Shown one piece after another: positions 46,053-56,745 of a stretch of DNA of 64,000 nt. The DNA lies in the NCBI GenBank assembly GCA_021795395.1, contig JAJYPN010000003.1, forward strand, positions 1 through 64,000, read 5' to 3'. Every line of letters begins with the position of its first letter. Positions within the stretch are counted from its first letter, which is position 1. Both the position numbers and the translations under genes were made by a program. The notes under the pieces were generated by a model. That model was not told the origin of the DNA, searched no databases, and saw only the letters and a list, made by a program, of their open reading frames with translations. This DNA comes from Pseudomonadota bacterium (GTDB lineage: Bacteria > Pseudomonadota > Gammaproteobacteria > Burkholderiales > Sulfuriferulaceae).

Positions 46053-46775
46053 ATGAGCGAGCTCAAGGCCATGCATCTGAAAAAAAGCTATCGTACCCGT
46101 CTCGTAGTCAAGGATGTATCGATCAGCGTGAGCAGCGGCGAAGTCGTCGGCTTGCTCGGCCCGAACGGCGCTGGAAAAACCACCTGTTTTTATATGATAG
46201 TCGGCTTGATCAAGCTCGATGGCGGTGAAATCCGGCTCGACGAACACGATTTGGGAGCCATGCCTATCCATAAGCGGGCCGATCTCGGCTTAAGCTATTT
46301 GCCTCAGGAAGCATCCATTTTTCGCAAATTGACGGTATCCCAGAACATTTGCGCCATTCTCGAATTAAAGGATTACAGCGAAGACGAAATAGAAATCCGT
46401 CTGAATAACTTGCTGGTCGATTTGAATATCGAACATCTCGCCGATGCCGCGGCGGTCAGCCTTTCCGGCGGTGAGCGCCGTCGCGTGGAGATCGCCAGAG
46501 CGCTGGCCATGAATCCGCGTTTCGTATTGCTCGATGAGCCTTTTGCCGGGATAGATCCGATTGCCGTGATCGATATACAAAAGCTTATTCGTTTTTTGAC
46601 GGAGCGCGGAATAGGAATCCTGATTACCGATCACAATGTGCGGGAAACGCTGGGAATTTGCGATCGCGCGTATATTATTAATGACGGCACGGTTCTTGCT
46701 GCGGGAAGACCGGAAGATCTGATCGATAATGAAGCCGTGCGTAAGGTTTATCTTGGAGAGCATTTCCGCCTTTAA
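46053..46775 (+). CDS. lptB: LPS export ABC transporter ATPase LptB
   Basis: A 240-residue ATPase with Walker [10 protein letters not shown] (about residues 36-44), Q-loop [12 protein letters not shown], signature [15 protein letters not shown] and Walker [13 protein letters not shown]. It powers LPS extraction by LptFG. The gene lies two bases after lptA and three bases before rpoN. Confidence 0.98.
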   Translation: MSELKAMHLKKSYRTRLVVKDVSISVSSGEVVGLLGPNGAGKTTCFYMIVGLIKLDGGEIRLDEHDLGAMPIHKRADLGLSYLPQEASIFRKLTVSQNICAILELKDYSEDEIEIRLNNLLVDLNIEHLADAAAVSLSGGERRRVEIARALAMNPRFVLLDEPFAGIDPIAVIDIQKLIRFLTERGIGILITDHNVRETLGICDRAYIINDGTVLAAGRPEDLIDNEAVRKVYLGEHFRL

Positions 46776-46777
46776 TC

Positions 46778-48199
46778 ATGAAACAAGGTCTCCAATTAAA
46801 ATTCAGTCAGCAGCTTACACTGACTCCGCAACTTCAGCAGTCGATACGTTTGTTGCAATTATCGACAGTGGAAATGAACCAGGAGCTGGAGTTGATCGTC
46901 CAGAGTAATCCGCTGCTCGAACGCGTCGATACGATGGACGATGGCGAAGCTCGGGTGACGGAATACGAAACGTCGACAGTCGGTAACGAAACCGCGGAAG
47001 CGCCAGTCGAAGCTGCGCCTCGGGAACTGACGGAAATGGACTGGAACGAGACGCCCGCTTTCAGCCAGAGCGGCGAAGAAAGCGATGACGATTTCGAAAC
47101 GCAATCGTCGCAAGCGACTATCGGTTTGCGCGAGCATCTGATCTGGCAACTGAATCTGACCTGCCTGGTCGACAGGGACAAGCAATTGATATTGCTGCTG
47201 ATCGATGCGCTGGACGATAGCGGGTATTTGACGCAAAGCCTGGAAGAAATCGCCGACATGTTGCCGGACGAACTTGAAGTCGGTCTCGACGAATTGCAAA
47301 TCGGCCTTAAATATCTGCAAAGTCTCGACCCGATCGGGATAGGCGCCCGCGATCTCGCCGAATGCCTGTCGCTTCAATTGCAGGTTTTTCCCAGCGATAC
47401 GCCGTGCCTTGCGCTGGCCAAAACGATAGTCGGCCAGGAATTGACTGCGCTGGGAGGACGTGATTATGCAGGCCTCAAACGCAGATTGCATTGCGACGAT
47501 GAAACCCTGCGCAATGCCTGCGACCTGATCACACAGCTCAATCCGAGGCCGGGACAGGCGTTTGGCGGCAGCGACACCCGCTATATCATTCCCGATGTCA
47601 TCGTCGGTAAGGTAAAAGGCGTATGGATTGCGCGTCTCAATCCCGAAGCGATGCCCAAATTGCGCATCAACCAAATGTATGCGGATATTTTGTCGCGTAA
47701 TCGAGATGTCAGTCACCAGCAGTTGTCGGGGCAGTTACAGGAAGCAAAGTGGCTGATCAAAAATATCGTCCAGCGCTTTGATACCATCTTGCGCGTCACG
47801 CAAAGTATCGTGGATCGGCAAAAACATTTTTTCGAGCACGGCGAAGTAGCGATGAGACCGCTGGTGTTACGCGAAATCGCCGATGCGGTCGATTTGCACG
47901 AATCCACCGTCTCGCGCGTTACCACGCAAAAATTCATGATGACGCCACGCGGCATCTTTGAATTGAAATATTTTTTCGGCAGCCACGTAAATACCGATGC
48001 AGGTGGGGCTTGCTCAGCGACCGCAATTCGTGCGTTAATCAAGCAATTGATTGCTGCGGAAAATATCAGGAAACCTTTATCGGATGGACAACTTGCGGAA
48101 GTACTGGCCGAGCAGGGTATCGTTGTAGCCAGACGTACCATTGCAAAATATCGGGAATCTCTGCAAATTCCGCCGGCTAACCAGCGCAAAGCGCTATAA
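46778..48199 (+). CDS. rpoN: RNA polymerase sigma-54 factor RpoN
   Basis: A 473-residue sigma-54. Region I is Gln/Leu-rich (QLKFSQQLTLTPQLQQSI), followed by an acidic region II, and the RpoN box ARRTIAKYRESL is near the C-terminus (about residues 452-463). It needs AAA+ activators for transcription. The position after lptB and before hpf-ptsN is standard in proteobacteria. Confidence 0.98.
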   Translation: MKQGLQLKFSQQLTLTPQLQQSIRLLQLSTVEMNQELELIVQSNPLLERVDTMDDGEARVTEYETSTVGNETAEAPVEAAPRELTEMDWNETPAFSQSGEESDDDFETQSSQATIGLREHLIWQLNLTCLVDRDKQLILLLIDALDDSGYLTQSLEEIADMLPDELEVGLDELQIGLKYLQSLDPIGIGARDLAECLSLQLQVFPSDTPCLALAKTIVGQELTALGGRDYAGLKRRLHCDDETLRNACDLITQLNPRPGQAFGGSDTRYIIPDVIVGKVKGVWIARLNPEAMPKLRINQMYADILSRNRDVSHQQLSGQLQEAKWLIKNIVQRFDTILRVTQSIVDRQKHFFEHGEVAMRPLVLREIADAVDLHESTVSRVTTQKFMMTPRGIFELKYFFGSHVNTDAGGACSATAIRALIKQLIAAENIRKPLSDGQLAEVLAEQGIVVARRTIAKYRESLQIPPANQRKAL

Positions 48200-48220
48200 C
48201 CAGAAAATGAAAGGAATGCC

Positions 48221-48556
48221 ATGAACCTAACGATTACAGGCCATCATCTGGAGATCACTCCCGCCATTCGCGACTACGTTTTGTCAAAAATCGACAGGAT
48301 CAAGCGTCATTTCGATCATGTAATCGATATAACCGTCATCATGACGGTAGAAAAGCTCAATCATAGCGTAGAAGCCAATGTTCATTTAAGCGGAAAAGAC
48401 ATTTTCGTTCAGGCGGAAGATGCCGATATGTACGCCGCCATCGACTGCCTGGCCGATAAACTGGATCGGCAGATAGTGAAGTACAAGGAAAAACACAGCC
48501 AGTCGCACCAGACGAATGGCGGTCTCAAACATCAGATGGTAGCGAACGAAGAATAA
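48221..48556 (+). CDS. hpf: Ribosome hibernation promoting factor (short HPF)
   Basis: A 111-residue protein of the short HPF/YfiA type: MNLTITGHHLEITPAIRDYV, then KIDRIKRHFDHVID and a DMYAAIDCLADKLDRQI helix. It binds the 30S decoding centre and helps form inactive 100S ribosomes. A GAAAGGAA lies before the ATG. Confidence 0.96.
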   Translation: MNLTITGHHLEITPAIRDYVLSKIDRIKRHFDHVIDITVIMTVEKLNHSVEANVHLSGKDIFVQAEDADMYAAIDCLADKLDRQIVKYKEKHSQSHQTNGGLKHQMVANEE

Positions 48557-48564
48557 TTTCCGTC

Positions 48565-49035
48565 ATGAACCAGATTGCCTCTTTGCTTACGCTGCCTCGA
48601 ATAATGCTGGATGTCGAGACAGATAACAAGAGGCAGCTTTTTGAATTCGTAGGTCAACACTACGCTGAGGATATGGGCGTAGTGCCGGCCATGATAGTCG
48701 ATAGCCTGCTCGCACGCGAAAAGCTGGGATCGACCGGACTGGGACAGGGCGTGGCTGTTCCGCACGGGCGTATCAAAGGTTTGAAATTGGCAATCGGCGT
48801 TTTGATCCGCTTGAATCCGGCCATCGATTTCGACGCGCCGGATCGCTTGCCTGTAAAACTGCTTTTTGTATTGTTCGTTCCCGCCAATGCCACCGATCAG
48901 CATTTGCAGATTCTGGGCGAACTGGCGCAGCTATTCAGCGACAAGGAATTGCGCCAGGCATTATTATCAAGCAGCGATAGCGGCGAGGCGTTCGAACTGA
49001 TACGTCATTGGCAAGCCTGGGTTGATCATGACTAA
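48565..49035 (+). CDS. ptsN: Nitrogen-PTS EIIA component PtsN
   Basis: A 156-residue EIIA-Ntr protein. The phosphorylated His is in GVAVPHGRIKGL (His67). It takes phosphate from NPr and regulates potassium and carbon/nitrogen responses. It starts eight bases after hpf and overlaps hprK. Confidence 0.96.
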   Translation: MNQIASLLTLPRIMLDVETDNKRQLFEFVGQHYAEDMGVVPAMIVDSLLAREKLGSTGLGQGVAVPHGRIKGLKLAIGVLIRLNPAIDFDAPDRLPVKLLFVLFVPANATDQHLQILGELAQLFSDKELRQALLSSSDSGEAFELIRHWQAWVDHD

Positions 49036-49972
49036 TTCCATCACCGTCAATCGGATGTTTACGGCGCTGGCACAGATGCTGGCTTTGACCTGGGTATCCG
49101 GGCATGCGGGCGGGGATAAGCAATTGCGCAGCGATATGGTGCAAAAACCGTCTCTGGCCCTGATCGGACACCTCAATTTTGTGCATCCTAACCGCGTACA
49201 AGTGCTGGGTTGCGCAGAAATGGATTATCTGGGGAAGCTCAATTTCGACGATTTGAGACTCGCCATCGAAAACCTGTTTTCCACTGAACTCGCGGCAGTA
49301 ATTGTGGCTAACGGCGAAAGCGTGCCCGAACCGTTAAGAGCGGCTTCGCAACGGACTAATACGCCCTTGTTCGCGACACCTTTGCCCAGCCCTGAGCTGA
49401 TGGCGGTACTGTCGCATTATCTGGTGAATGCGCTTGCCGAGTCGATCAGCGTGCACGGAGTAATGCTCGAAGTCAATGGCATCGGCGTCATGCTTACCGG
49501 CGAATCTTCCGCGGGAAAAAGCGAATTGGCGCTGGAATTGCTGACGCGAGGACATCGTTTTGTTGCCGACGATGTGGTCGATCTCTATAAAACTGCGCCC
49601 GATACCCTGTCGGCGCAAAGTCCGGCAATGCTGCAGGATTATCTGGAAGTAAGAGGTTTGGGCGTGCTGGATATCCGCGCTTTATTTGGCGAACTGGCCA
49701 TCAAAATGAAAAAAAATCTCAAATTGATCGTGCATTTGAAACCGTTGGAAGAAGCCGTTTCCGATAACATTTCGCGGCTCGATATGCTCGCTTCCACCGA
49801 GACGATACTCGGCATAGACGTACCCAAGGTTCAAATTCCGGTCGCGATCGGCAGAAATCTGGCGGTATTGGTCGAAGTCGCCGCGCGAAATCATATATTA
49901 AGGATGCGCGGGGTAAATAGCGCGGAAGTGTTCATAGCGCGGCAGAAAAAAATGCTGGAGGCCGGCGAATGA
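49028..49972 (+). CDS. hprK: HPr kinase/phosphorylase HprK
   Basis: A 314-residue protein. The P-loop is [15 protein letters not shown] (about residues 157-171) and the HprK signature [16 protein letters not shown] follows (about 206-221). It phosphorylates and dephosphorylates HPr at Ser46. ATG at 49028 overlaps the ptsN stop; TTG at 49022 is also in frame. The ptsN-hprK-rapZ trio is typical of betaproteobacteria. Confidence 0.95.
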   Translation: MTNSITVNRMFTALAQMLALTWVSGHAGGDKQLRSDMVQKPSLALIGHLNFVHPNRVQVLGCAEMDYLGKLNFDDLRLAIENLFSTELAAVIVANGESVPEPLRAASQRTNTPLFATPLPSPELMAVLSHYLVNALAESISVHGVMLEVNGIGVMLTGESSAGKSELALELLTRGHRFVADDVVDLYKTAPDTLSAQSPAMLQDYLEVRGLGVLDIRALFGELAIKMKKNLKLIVHLKPLEEAVSDNISRLDMLASTETILGIDVPKVQIPVAIGRNLAVLVEVAARNHILRMRGVNSAEVFIARQKKMLEAGE

Positions 49973-50823
49973 GCAGCTATCTGAGTGCAATGCAATTGAT
50001 ATTGATTAGCGGATTATCCGGTTCCGGGAAAAGCATTGCGCTGCATGTACTGGAAGATGCGGGCTATTACTGCGTGGATAATCTGCCGGTAGACATGCTT
50101 GAAGGTCTGCTGCAGTTTCTGGCGCAACGCGGCGATCATCGCGTCGCGATCAGCATCGATGCGCGTAGCGGCGATTCGCATCAGTCATTGCCGGCCGTGG
50201 TGCGCAAGCTGCGTCTGCAGGTCGATGTGCGTTTATTATTTCTGGAATCGAAAACGGAAACGCTGGTTCGGCGCTTTTCCGAAACCAGACGGCCTCATCC
50301 CTTGAGCAACGATCAGCGCGCTTTGCATGAAGCGATCCTGTTCGAGCGCGATTTGTTGGAACCGGTTGCGCAACTGGCACATCGTATCGATACCAGCGAT
50401 TTGTCGCCGGCAACGCTCAGGCACTGGATCAACGATATTGCCGCGCTGGGCAACCAGCGTTTGACTTTGTTGTTTGCATCCTTCGGCTTCAAGCACGGCA
50501 TACCGCTGGACGCGGATTTCGTCTTCGATGTCCGATGCTTGCCCAATCCGCATTATGATCCCGTGTTGCGTCCACAGACCGGCCGCGATCCGGCTGTGAT
50601 GGAATTTCTGGCGCAAATTCCGGAAGTGATGGAGATGATGGCCGACATACGTCATTACGTCAGTAAATGGCTGCCATGTTTCGTGCGCGATAACCGGGCG
50701 TATCTAACGGTGGCGATCGGCTGTACGGGCGGCCAGCATCGATCCGTCTACATCTGCGAACAATTGGCGCAGTATTTCTCGGCACGCGAGCAAACGCTGG
50801 TGCGCCATCGGGAATTGATGTGA
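49969..50823 (+). CDS. rapZ: RNase adapter protein RapZ
   Basis: A 284-residue P-loop protein: Walker [17 protein letters not shown] (about residues 14-29), the VDNLPVDML motif and C-terminal [18 protein letters not shown]. In enterobacteria it guides RNase E to small RNAs for glucosamine 6-phosphate control. It starts inside the hprK stop (ATGA). An internal Met8 may be the true start. Confidence 0.96.
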   Translation: MSSYLSAMQLILISGLSGSGKSIALHVLEDAGYYCVDNLPVDMLEGLLQFLAQRGDHRVAISIDARSGDSHQSLPAVVRKLRLQVDVRLLFLESKTETLVRRFSETRRPHPLSNDQRALHEAILFERDLLEPVAQLAHRIDTSDLSPATLRHWINDIAALGNQRLTLLFASFGFKHGIPLDADFVFDVRCLPNPHYDPVLRPQTGRDPAVMEFLAQIPEVMEMMADIRHYVSKWLPCFVRDNRAYLTVAIGCTGGQHRSVYICEQLAQYFSAREQTLVRHRELM

Positions 50824-51206
50824 ATATCGTCCGGCTGGCGCCGACGCTGTTACGGCGCGGCGATTTGGGTGTCTTGTTTGCCGGAATCCTGGCGATTGCC
50901 ATGCTGGGTATCCATTACTGGACCGGGCCGGTCGGAGACCGCGTAGTGATTAAACGTGCCGGAACCGTATTTTTGAATGCTTCGCTCGACCGCGCTTTTA
51001 ATGTCAGCGTGCCCGGACCGCTAGGCATCACACGAATAGAAGTAGCGCAGAAAAAGGCGAGGGTGCTCAGCGATCCCGGACCGCGGCAATTATGCGTGCG
51101 CCAGGGCTGGATCAGCCGCGTCGGCGAGGTGGCGATATGTTTGCCCAATCAGGTAAGTATGGAAATTGTGGGACGGGTGCGGCCATATGACAGTCTTGAC
51201 TATTAA
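50820..51206 (+). CDS. NusG domain II-containing membrane-anchored protein
   Basis: A 128-residue protein with one N-terminal membrane helix (about residues 14-34, [19 protein letters not shown]) and a NusG domain II-like beta barrel, including [26 protein letters not shown]. The start is GTG, overlapping the rapZ stop. It overlaps the Gx gene by about 20 bases. The pair is common, and a role linked to membrane redox or quinone functions is suggested in other genomes, but the function is unproven. Confidence 0.85.
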   Translation: MNIVRLAPTLLRRGDLGVLFAGILAIAMLGIHYWTGPVGDRVVIKRAGTVFLNASLDRAFNVSVPGPLGITRIEVAQKKARVLSDPGPRQLCVRQGWISRVGEVAICLPNQVSMEIVGRVRPYDSLDY

Positions 51207-51711
51207 TTCCACCGCTGAAGATCACAAACTCGCTTATCTGGCAGCTCTCGCCATTTCATTGATGTGGGTAGAGGCTGCCATACCTTCGCCGCTGCCGGGA
51301 GTCAAGCCCGGCCTGGCCAATATCGTCACTTTGCTGGTCCTCAGGCAATACGGTTTGCGTACGGCATTCTGGGTGGCCGGTTTACGCGTTGTCGCGGGCA
51401 GCATCTTGCTGGGCAGCTTTTTGACCCCCGGTTTCGTAATGAGCCTGGGCGGAGCGATGGCCAGCCTCGCGGTGCTATCGCTGGCGCAATATTTGCCGCA
51501 GCGTTATTTTGGCGCGGTCAGCTTGAGCGTGCTGGCGGCGTTTGCGCACATCGCCGCGCAACTGGCGATCGTTTCGGCATGGCTGATGCCCGATGTGAAC
51601 GTATTTTATTTGAGTCCGGTATTTGCTGCTGCGGCATGGGTATTCGGTTTGAGTAATGGTCTGATCGCCGCTCAGCTGTTACAGAGGAGCAGTCATGAAT
51701 CCGCCGCGTAG
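51187..51711 (+). CDS. Gx transporter family protein (heptaprenyl diphosphate synthase component I-like)
   Basis: A 174-residue integral membrane protein with about five helices. The motif [19 protein letters not shown] (about residues 29-47) marks the Gx family. It was named after a heptaprenyl synthase subunit but looks like an ECF-type substrate-binding component. ATG at 51187 is preferred to an upstream start at 51166 in the previous gene. It overlaps ubiX by 17 bases. Confidence 0.88.
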   Translation: MTVLTINSTAEDHKLAYLAALAISLMWVEAAIPSPLPGVKPGLANIVTLLVLRQYGLRTAFWVAGLRVVAGSILLGSFLTPGFVMSLGGAMASLAVLSLAQYLPQRYFGAVSLSVLAAFAHIAAQLAIVSAWLMPDVNVFYLSPVFAAAAWVFGLSNGLIAAQLLQRSSHESAA

Positions 51712-52306
51712 CGTGACCTTGGCCTTGACCGGAGCGTCCGGCATGCCTTACGGTATCCGTTTGCTGGAAAACCTGCTGGCAGCCAATGTGGCGGTGTATC
51801 TGCTGGTTTCCAGTGCGGCGAGGATAGTCGCCAGACAGGAAATGGATTTGAGCTTACCGGCTCGCGCGCAGGAATTGCAGTCATATCTGATGCAGCGCTA
51901 TTCGACGGCCCCCGGTCAATTGCAGGTTTTCGGGCGCGAAGACTGGTTTGCGCCGGTTGCTTCCGGTTCCAATCCAGCCGATGCCATGGTGGTTTGCCCT
52001 TGCAGCATGGGCAGTCTTGCGGCGATCGCACAGGGTTTGTCGGATAATCTGATCGAGCGTGCGGCCGATGTGTGTCTGAAGGAGCAGCGCAAATTGATAC
52101 TGGTGCCGCGCGAGACCCCTTATTCGGCATTGCATCTGGAAAATATGCTGAAGCTGGCGCGTATCGGCGCGGTCATCCTGCCGCCGAATCCAGCGTTTTA
52201 TCATCACCCGAAAAGCACGGATGACATGATCGATTTTGTCGTAGCGCGCATTCTCGATCAATTATTCATTCCCCATCATCTCATGACCCGATGGGGCGCG
52301 CAATGA
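51695..52306 (+). CDS. ubiX: Flavin prenyltransferase UbiX
   Basis: A 203-residue flavoprotein. [16 protein letters not shown] is the flavin-binding start and [20 protein letters not shown] the substrate loop; [16 protein letters not shown] follows. It makes prenylated FMN for UbiD, the ubiquinone decarboxylase. Its stop overlaps the next gene. Confidence 0.97.
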   Translation: MNPPRSVTLALTGASGMPYGIRLLENLLAANVAVYLLVSSAARIVARQEMDLSLPARAQELQSYLMQRYSTAPGQLQVFGREDWFAPVASGSNPADAMVVCPCSMGSLAAIAQGLSDNLIERAADVCLKEQRKLILVPRETPYSALHLENMLKLARIGAVILPPNPAFYHHPKSTDDMIDFVVARILDQLFIPHHLMTRWGAQ

Positions 52307-52947
52307 GGTGGTTGAAACAGGCGTTGCCACTGTTATTCGACCGCTTGTCTCGCAGCGAACTACATTGCAGGATACCGATATTTCCGCTTGATACGGTGTT
52401 ATTTCCGGATGGTTTGTTGCCGTTAAGAATATTCGAAATGCGCTACATTGATATGATCAAGGCGTGCATGAAAGACGGCTCGCCATTTGGAGTATGCCTC
52501 ATACAAGCGGACGCGGAAGCCGGAATGCCGGCAGCGCCGTGCCGGGTCGGTACGCTGGCAATCATAGCGGATTGGAATATGACACAATTGGGTATACTGA
52601 ATATAACCGCGAAGGGGACTCGACGATTTTTGATAGAAAGCATTGATACCAGGGAAGACGGCTTGCTGGTGGCGGACGTGACGATGATAGCTGCCGAATC
52701 TTCCTATACCGTGAGCGAGAAATATGCCCTTTGTACTACCGTATTCGATACCATTTTGCATCAAGTCGGCGAAGACCGGTTTTCCCGGCCTATGCATCCG
52801 GAACTGATGCCTTGGCTTGGTTATCGGCTGGCGGAAAGCTTGCCGATCAAAGTTGCTGCAAAACAGGATTTGCTCGAAATGAACGACAGCGAAATGAGAT
52901 TAAGAATATTGTTGGCTTTTTTACGCAGACAAGGTGTGCACGGATAA
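52303..52947 (+). CDS. LON substrate-binding-domain protein
   Basis: A 214-residue protein with only the Lon N-terminal domain: [25 protein letters not shown] (split near residues 24-48), [10 protein letters not shown] and GTRRFLIES. It has no ATPase or protease domain. Such stand-alone LON proteins are of unknown function, perhaps adaptors or recognition proteins. The start overlaps the ubiX stop (ATGA). Confidence 0.9.
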   Translation: MRWLKQALPLLFDRLSRSELHCRIPIFPLDTVLFPDGLLPLRIFEMRYIDMIKACMKDGSPFGVCLIQADAEAGMPAAPCRVGTLAIIADWNMTQLGILNITAKGTRRFLIESIDTREDGLLVADVTMIAAESSYTVSEKYALCTTVFDTILHQVGEDRFSRPMHPELMPWLGYRLAESLPIKVAAKQDLLEMNDSEMRLRILLAFLRRQGVHG

Positions 52948-53125
52948 TCGGCAACTATTCCCCGAAATGCGAAATTATCGGATACATACAGCCGCTGCCG
53001 GGGAGCGCAAGCTCGCCAGATAGCCGGTGCTCCGTTATCATCCCGCTTTGCATTGCTGTTTTTTGGTTGTCGGGTAATAATACCAAGTTAGTGATAATCG
53101 TTGATATAATTTAAGGCCAGGTGAA

Positions 53126-54313
53126 TTGGATTTCTCTTCTTTTTTTTCGCGTAAGGATAAGAAACCCTCCGCTCATGTGTCGGCGACTCCTGCTGTAAAA
53201 CCCAAAAGCAAAGAACAGGTGATCGCGGAAATAGACGAAAAGCCCATTACCGAGCAGCAGTTCGAGTCGGGTATTGCCCAGGGTAATATCGTCGTCACCG
53301 AAATCGAATCGAATTTTGCCCCCGGAGTAGAAGATGCCGCGATGCTCTACGCCAATGGCCGTATCGAAGAAGCGATCAGCCTGTTAAAGCTGTTCATCGT
53401 TCAGTCGCCGCAGGAAGATAGTGTGTGGTGGATGTTATTCGATTTATACTGGGTAGTTCGCAGGCAACAGGAATTCGAGCAACTGGCTATGGAATATGCG
53501 GTAAAACGCGAAAAATCGCCACCTGTCTGGCTAGGCGGACATGCAAGCATCACCGAAGAAATTCCGGTTCGCGCCAATAAAAAAACCACTGCCGAAGGTC
53601 AGTTGTTCAGCCTGAAAGGGCGGTTGGATCCGCACATGGCCGACCGCATTCATCTGCTGGAAACCGCAGCCACTGGCAGTGTCGTGCAATTGGATCTGTC
53701 GGGCATTACCGAAGTCAGCCCTGAAGGATGTACGCTTTTGCAAACCGCCTTGGCGAAATTGCAGAAACAGCAGTCAAAACTTCAAATTGCCAGTGGTGCC
53801 CTGGTCGGATTGCTGCAGCAATATATCGGTCGGACTGAAGGAAATACGCCCGAACAATGGTTGCTATTATTGCAGCTATATCAACTGCAGGGCAGGCAAG
53901 TCGAGTTTGAAGATCTGGCCGTGGCGTTTGCGGTACATTTCGAGTTGTCGCCGCCGTCGTGGGAGGCGCCGACCCAGATCGCTCAGATTGTGGCGGTCGA
54001 GCCGGAAGAAGAAAAAACTTCTGACCCGGAAAGCAGCTGTTTTAAAATCCGTGGCACCATCAATAATTCGTGTGCAATGGTTTTCAACGAGTTAAAGTCA
54101 TTTTCTGAAGCGCACAAGGAAATAGTAATCGATCTGTTCGAGGTTGATCGCATCGAATTCGCCAGCGTGGGTTTATTAATGGACGCACTGATGGCATTGA
54201 TTCCCAGTGGGAAAAAAGTCGCCATTATCGGCAGCAATATGATGGTATACGTATTGCTCGTAGTAATGGGCATAGATCAAATGGCGCAGATCGCGCCACG
54301 CCGGCTGAACTGA
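53126..54313 (+). CDS. STAS-domain protein upstream of hslVU
   Basis: A 395-residue soluble protein. Two STAS-like segments are seen: VQLDLSGITEVSPEGCTLLQ (about residues 190-209) and VIDLFEVDRIEFASVGLLMD (about 333-352). Two helical repeat blocks (AAMLYANGRIEEAISLLKLF and EQWLLLLQLYQLQGRQVEF), similar to TPR-like units, precede them. The start is TTG with AGGTGAA upstream. The function is unknown; STAS domains often bind anti-sigma or signalling partners. hslV follows after about 145 bp. Confidence 0.8.
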   Translation: MDFSSFFSRKDKKPSAHVSATPAVKPKSKEQVIAEIDEKPITEQQFESGIAQGNIVVTEIESNFAPGVEDAAMLYANGRIEEAISLLKLFIVQSPQEDSVWWMLFDLYWVVRRQQEFEQLAMEYAVKREKSPPVWLGGHASITEEIPVRANKKTTAEGQLFSLKGRLDPHMADRIHLLETAATGSVVQLDLSGITEVSPEGCTLLQTALAKLQKQQSKLQIASGALVGLLQQYIGRTEGNTPEQWLLLLQLYQLQGRQVEFEDLAVAFAVHFELSPPSWEAPTQIAQIVAVEPEEEKTSDPESSCFKIRGTINNSCAMVFNELKSFSEAHKEIVIDLFEVDRIEFASVGLLMDALMALIPSGKKVAIIGSNMMVYVLLVVMGIDQMAQIAPRRLN

Positions 54314-54457
54314 AGGTTTGAGAGCCCGAGGTTACCGTTCGGCTCCGTTTCCGGATTTCGATCAGATAGCGGGATCGGGTGCCATCCTTATGCATAATTA
54401 TTTGAGCGGATCACGAGTTTGCCTTGGGTCCGTTGACATTCAATGACAGGAATCAGT

Positions 54458-55003
54458 ATGGAGCAATATCGAGGTACAACTATACTTTCAGTAAGGCGCG
54501 GCAAGCAGGTAGCGCTGGGAGGAGACGGTCAGGTCACGCTCGGCAATGTCGTGATCAAAAGTACTGCGCGCAAGATCCGTCGTATTTATCAGGACCAGAT
54601 ATTGGCCGGCTTTGCCGGCGGTACGGCCGACGCGTTCACCCTGTTCGAGCGCTTCGAGGAGAAGCTGGAAAAACATCAGGGAAATTTGCTGCGATCGGCG
54701 GTCGAATTGGCCAAGGATTGGCGCACTGACCGAATGTTGCGACGTCTTGAAGCGATGCTGGCGGTAGCCGATCGCGAACATTCGCTGGTCATAACCGGTA
54801 ACGGCGATGTGCTCGAACCCGAATTCGGTATCGTAGCCATAGGCAGCGGCGGCGCGTATGCCCAATCCGCAGCGAAGGCCTTGCTGGACAATACCGAACT
54901 GTCGCCGGAGGAAATCGTCGCCAAATCGTTGGCGATTGCCGGAGATATCTGCATTTATACCAATCAAAATCATTTAATCGAAGTTTTGGGGCCTCAGGAA
55001 TGA
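54458..55003 (+). CDS. hslV: ATP-dependent protease peptidase subunit HslV
   Basis: A 181-residue threonine peptidase. The short propeptide MEQYRG precedes TTILSVRRG, so the catalytic Thr becomes the mature N-terminus. GDGQVTLGN and [16 protein letters not shown] follow E. coli HslV closely. The ATG at 54458 has AGGA seven bases upstream and replaces the in-frame ATG at 54443. It forms the HslUV complex with the next gene. Confidence 0.97.
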   Translation: MEQYRGTTILSVRRGKQVALGGDGQVTLGNVVIKSTARKIRRIYQDQILAGFAGGTADAFTLFERFEEKLEKHQGNLLRSAVELAKDWRTDRMLRRLEAMLAVADREHSLVITGNGDVLEPEFGIVAIGSGGAYAQSAAKALLDNTELSPEEIVAKSLAIAGDICIYTNQNHLIEVLGPQE

Positions 55004-56361
55004 CTTTGGAAAATAATATGGCGTCTTTGACTCCGCAGGAAATCGTCCAGGAACTGGACAAGCACATTATCGGGCAAAATGCCGCCAAACGCGCCGTCGC
55101 TATCGCCTTGCGCAACCGCTGGCGTCGCAGCCGGGTCGCAATACCGTTACGGCACGAAATAACGCCCAAAAACATACTCATGATCGGTCCGACCGGCGTG
55201 GGCAAGACGGAAATTGCGCGCAGGCTGGCAAAACTGGCCAATGCGCCGTTTATCAAAGTCGAGGCGACCAAATTTACCGAAGTCGGTTACGTCGGGCGGG
55301 ATGTGGATTCGATCATACGCGATCTGATGGAAATCTCGATCAAGGAATTACGCGAGCACGATATGATCAAGGTCAAGCATCAGGCCGAAGAGGCGGCGGA
55401 AGAGCGCATGCTGGACGTATTGCTGCCGCCGGCACGCGATGTATCGTCGGCGCTCGATATCGAATCCGGAGTTAAAGCCGACGACAGCACTACGCGGCAG
55501 AAATTTCGCAAAATGTTGCGCGAAGGCCGGATCGACGACAAGATGATCGAAATCGAAGTGGCGGGCGTGCACGGTGGAGCGCAGATCTTTGCGCCGCAGG
55601 GCATGGAAGATTTTACCAGCCAGATTCAGGATATGTTTCAGAACATGGCCAGCCGTTCGCGTAAAACCCGTAAGCTTACTGTTGCCGAAGCCAGAAAACT
55701 GCTGGCGGAAGAAGAAGCGGCATTGCTTGTAAACGAAGAGGATATCAAGTTGCGCGCATTGCTCAACGTCGAGCAGAACGGTATCGTGTTTCTCGATGAA
55801 ATCGATAAAATCACCAGCCGTAACCAGACCGGCAGCGGCGAAGTATCGAGACAGGGCGTACAACGGGATTTGCTGCCGCTGGTCGAGGGTACGACCGTGA
55901 CCACCAAATACGGCATGGTCAAAACCGATCATATCCTGTTCATCGCCAGCGGCGCATTCCATCTCGCCAAGCCATCGGACCTGATTCCCGAATTGCAAGG
56001 CCGCTTCCCCATCCGGGTTGAACTGACTTCCTTGTCGGTGGCTGATTTCGAAGGCATTCTCACTGGCACCGATGCGTGTTTAACGCGGCAGTACCAGGCG
56101 TTGCTGGCTACCGAAGGCGTGAAGCTGGATTTTGCCGCAGACGGCATCCATCGCCTGGCTGAAATCGCTTTTCAGGTGAACGAACGGACCGAAAACATCG
56201 GCGCACGCCGCCTGCATACGGTGATGGAACGTTTGCTTGATGACGTGTCCTTTAACGCATCGCGGCAAAACGAGCAGGATGTGCATATCGACGCCGCATT
56301 TGTCGATATGCGGCTGGCGACGCTGGCGGTGAGCGAGGATCTGGCGCGGTATGTTTTGTGA
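55000..56361 (+). CDS. hslU: HslUV protease ATPase subunit HslU
   Basis: A 453-residue AAA+ unfoldase. Walker A is [15 protein letters not shown] (about residues 63-77), Walker [12 protein letters not shown] (about 261-271), and the family start [17 protein letters not shown] is present. It unfolds substrates for HslV. The start overlaps the hslV stop; an internal ATG at 55018 is an alternative. Confidence 0.98.
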   Translation: MTLENNMASLTPQEIVQELDKHIIGQNAAKRAVAIALRNRWRRSRVAIPLRHEITPKNILMIGPTGVGKTEIARRLAKLANAPFIKVEATKFTEVGYVGRDVDSIIRDLMEISIKELREHDMIKVKHQAEEAAEERMLDVLLPPARDVSSALDIESGVKADDSTTRQKFRKMLREGRIDDKMIEIEVAGVHGGAQIFAPQGMEDFTSQIQDMFQNMASRSRKTRKLTVAEARKLLAEEEAALLVNEEDIKLRALLNVEQNGIVFLDEIDKITSRNQTGSGEVSRQGVQRDLLPLVEGTTVTTKYGMVKTDHILFIASGAFHLAKPSDLIPELQGRFPIRVELTSLSVADFEGILTGTDACLTRQYQALLATEGVKLDFAADGIHRLAEIAFQVNERTENIGARRLHTVMERLLDDVSFNASRQNEQDVHIDAAFVDMRLATLAVSEDLARYVL

Positions 56362-56442
56362 GCGGGGGAGTCGGGAGCTAGTTCGTTGACTGTCCAGCCT
56401 TGCTGCGTTGGTACGCAGATGGCGGGGTACCGTGCTCTTTGA

Positions 56443-56622
56443 TTATCGTGTTGGCTTAACCCCGCCCTTACGTTTTATACCAAAGCCGACACGAAAAATA
56501 TCGGGCATATTAATACGATTATCTTCCGTGCGATAAAGAACGGCAAGTTCCACTAAATCATCAATTAATGCCTGAATATCGCCCTTGCGATTAGCGGTCA
56601 AGTAAAATTCTATAAAACGCAA
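56443..56622 (-). pseudogene. C-terminal gene remnant, family not recognised
   Basis: A minus-strand frame of about 58 codons without a usable ATG start encodes RKGDIQALIDDLVELAVLYR followed by NRINMPDIFRVGFGIKRKG. The sequence looks like a real protein end rather than chance. It lies in the 384-bp gap between hslU and the TtcA-like gene, whose other parts (56362-56442 and 56623-56745) are AT-rich and show nothing. It is probably what is left of a lost gene. Confidence 0.4.
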
Positions 56623-56745
56623 ATATTAGTAAATTGCTAAAATTGTTTGATTTCATTATACATTCAAATACTCTGTTGCGGATGTAACTGATTAATTGCT
56701 TGATGTTATATTAAAGAGTTAATTTGGTTGGTTGCAAAATTTCTG

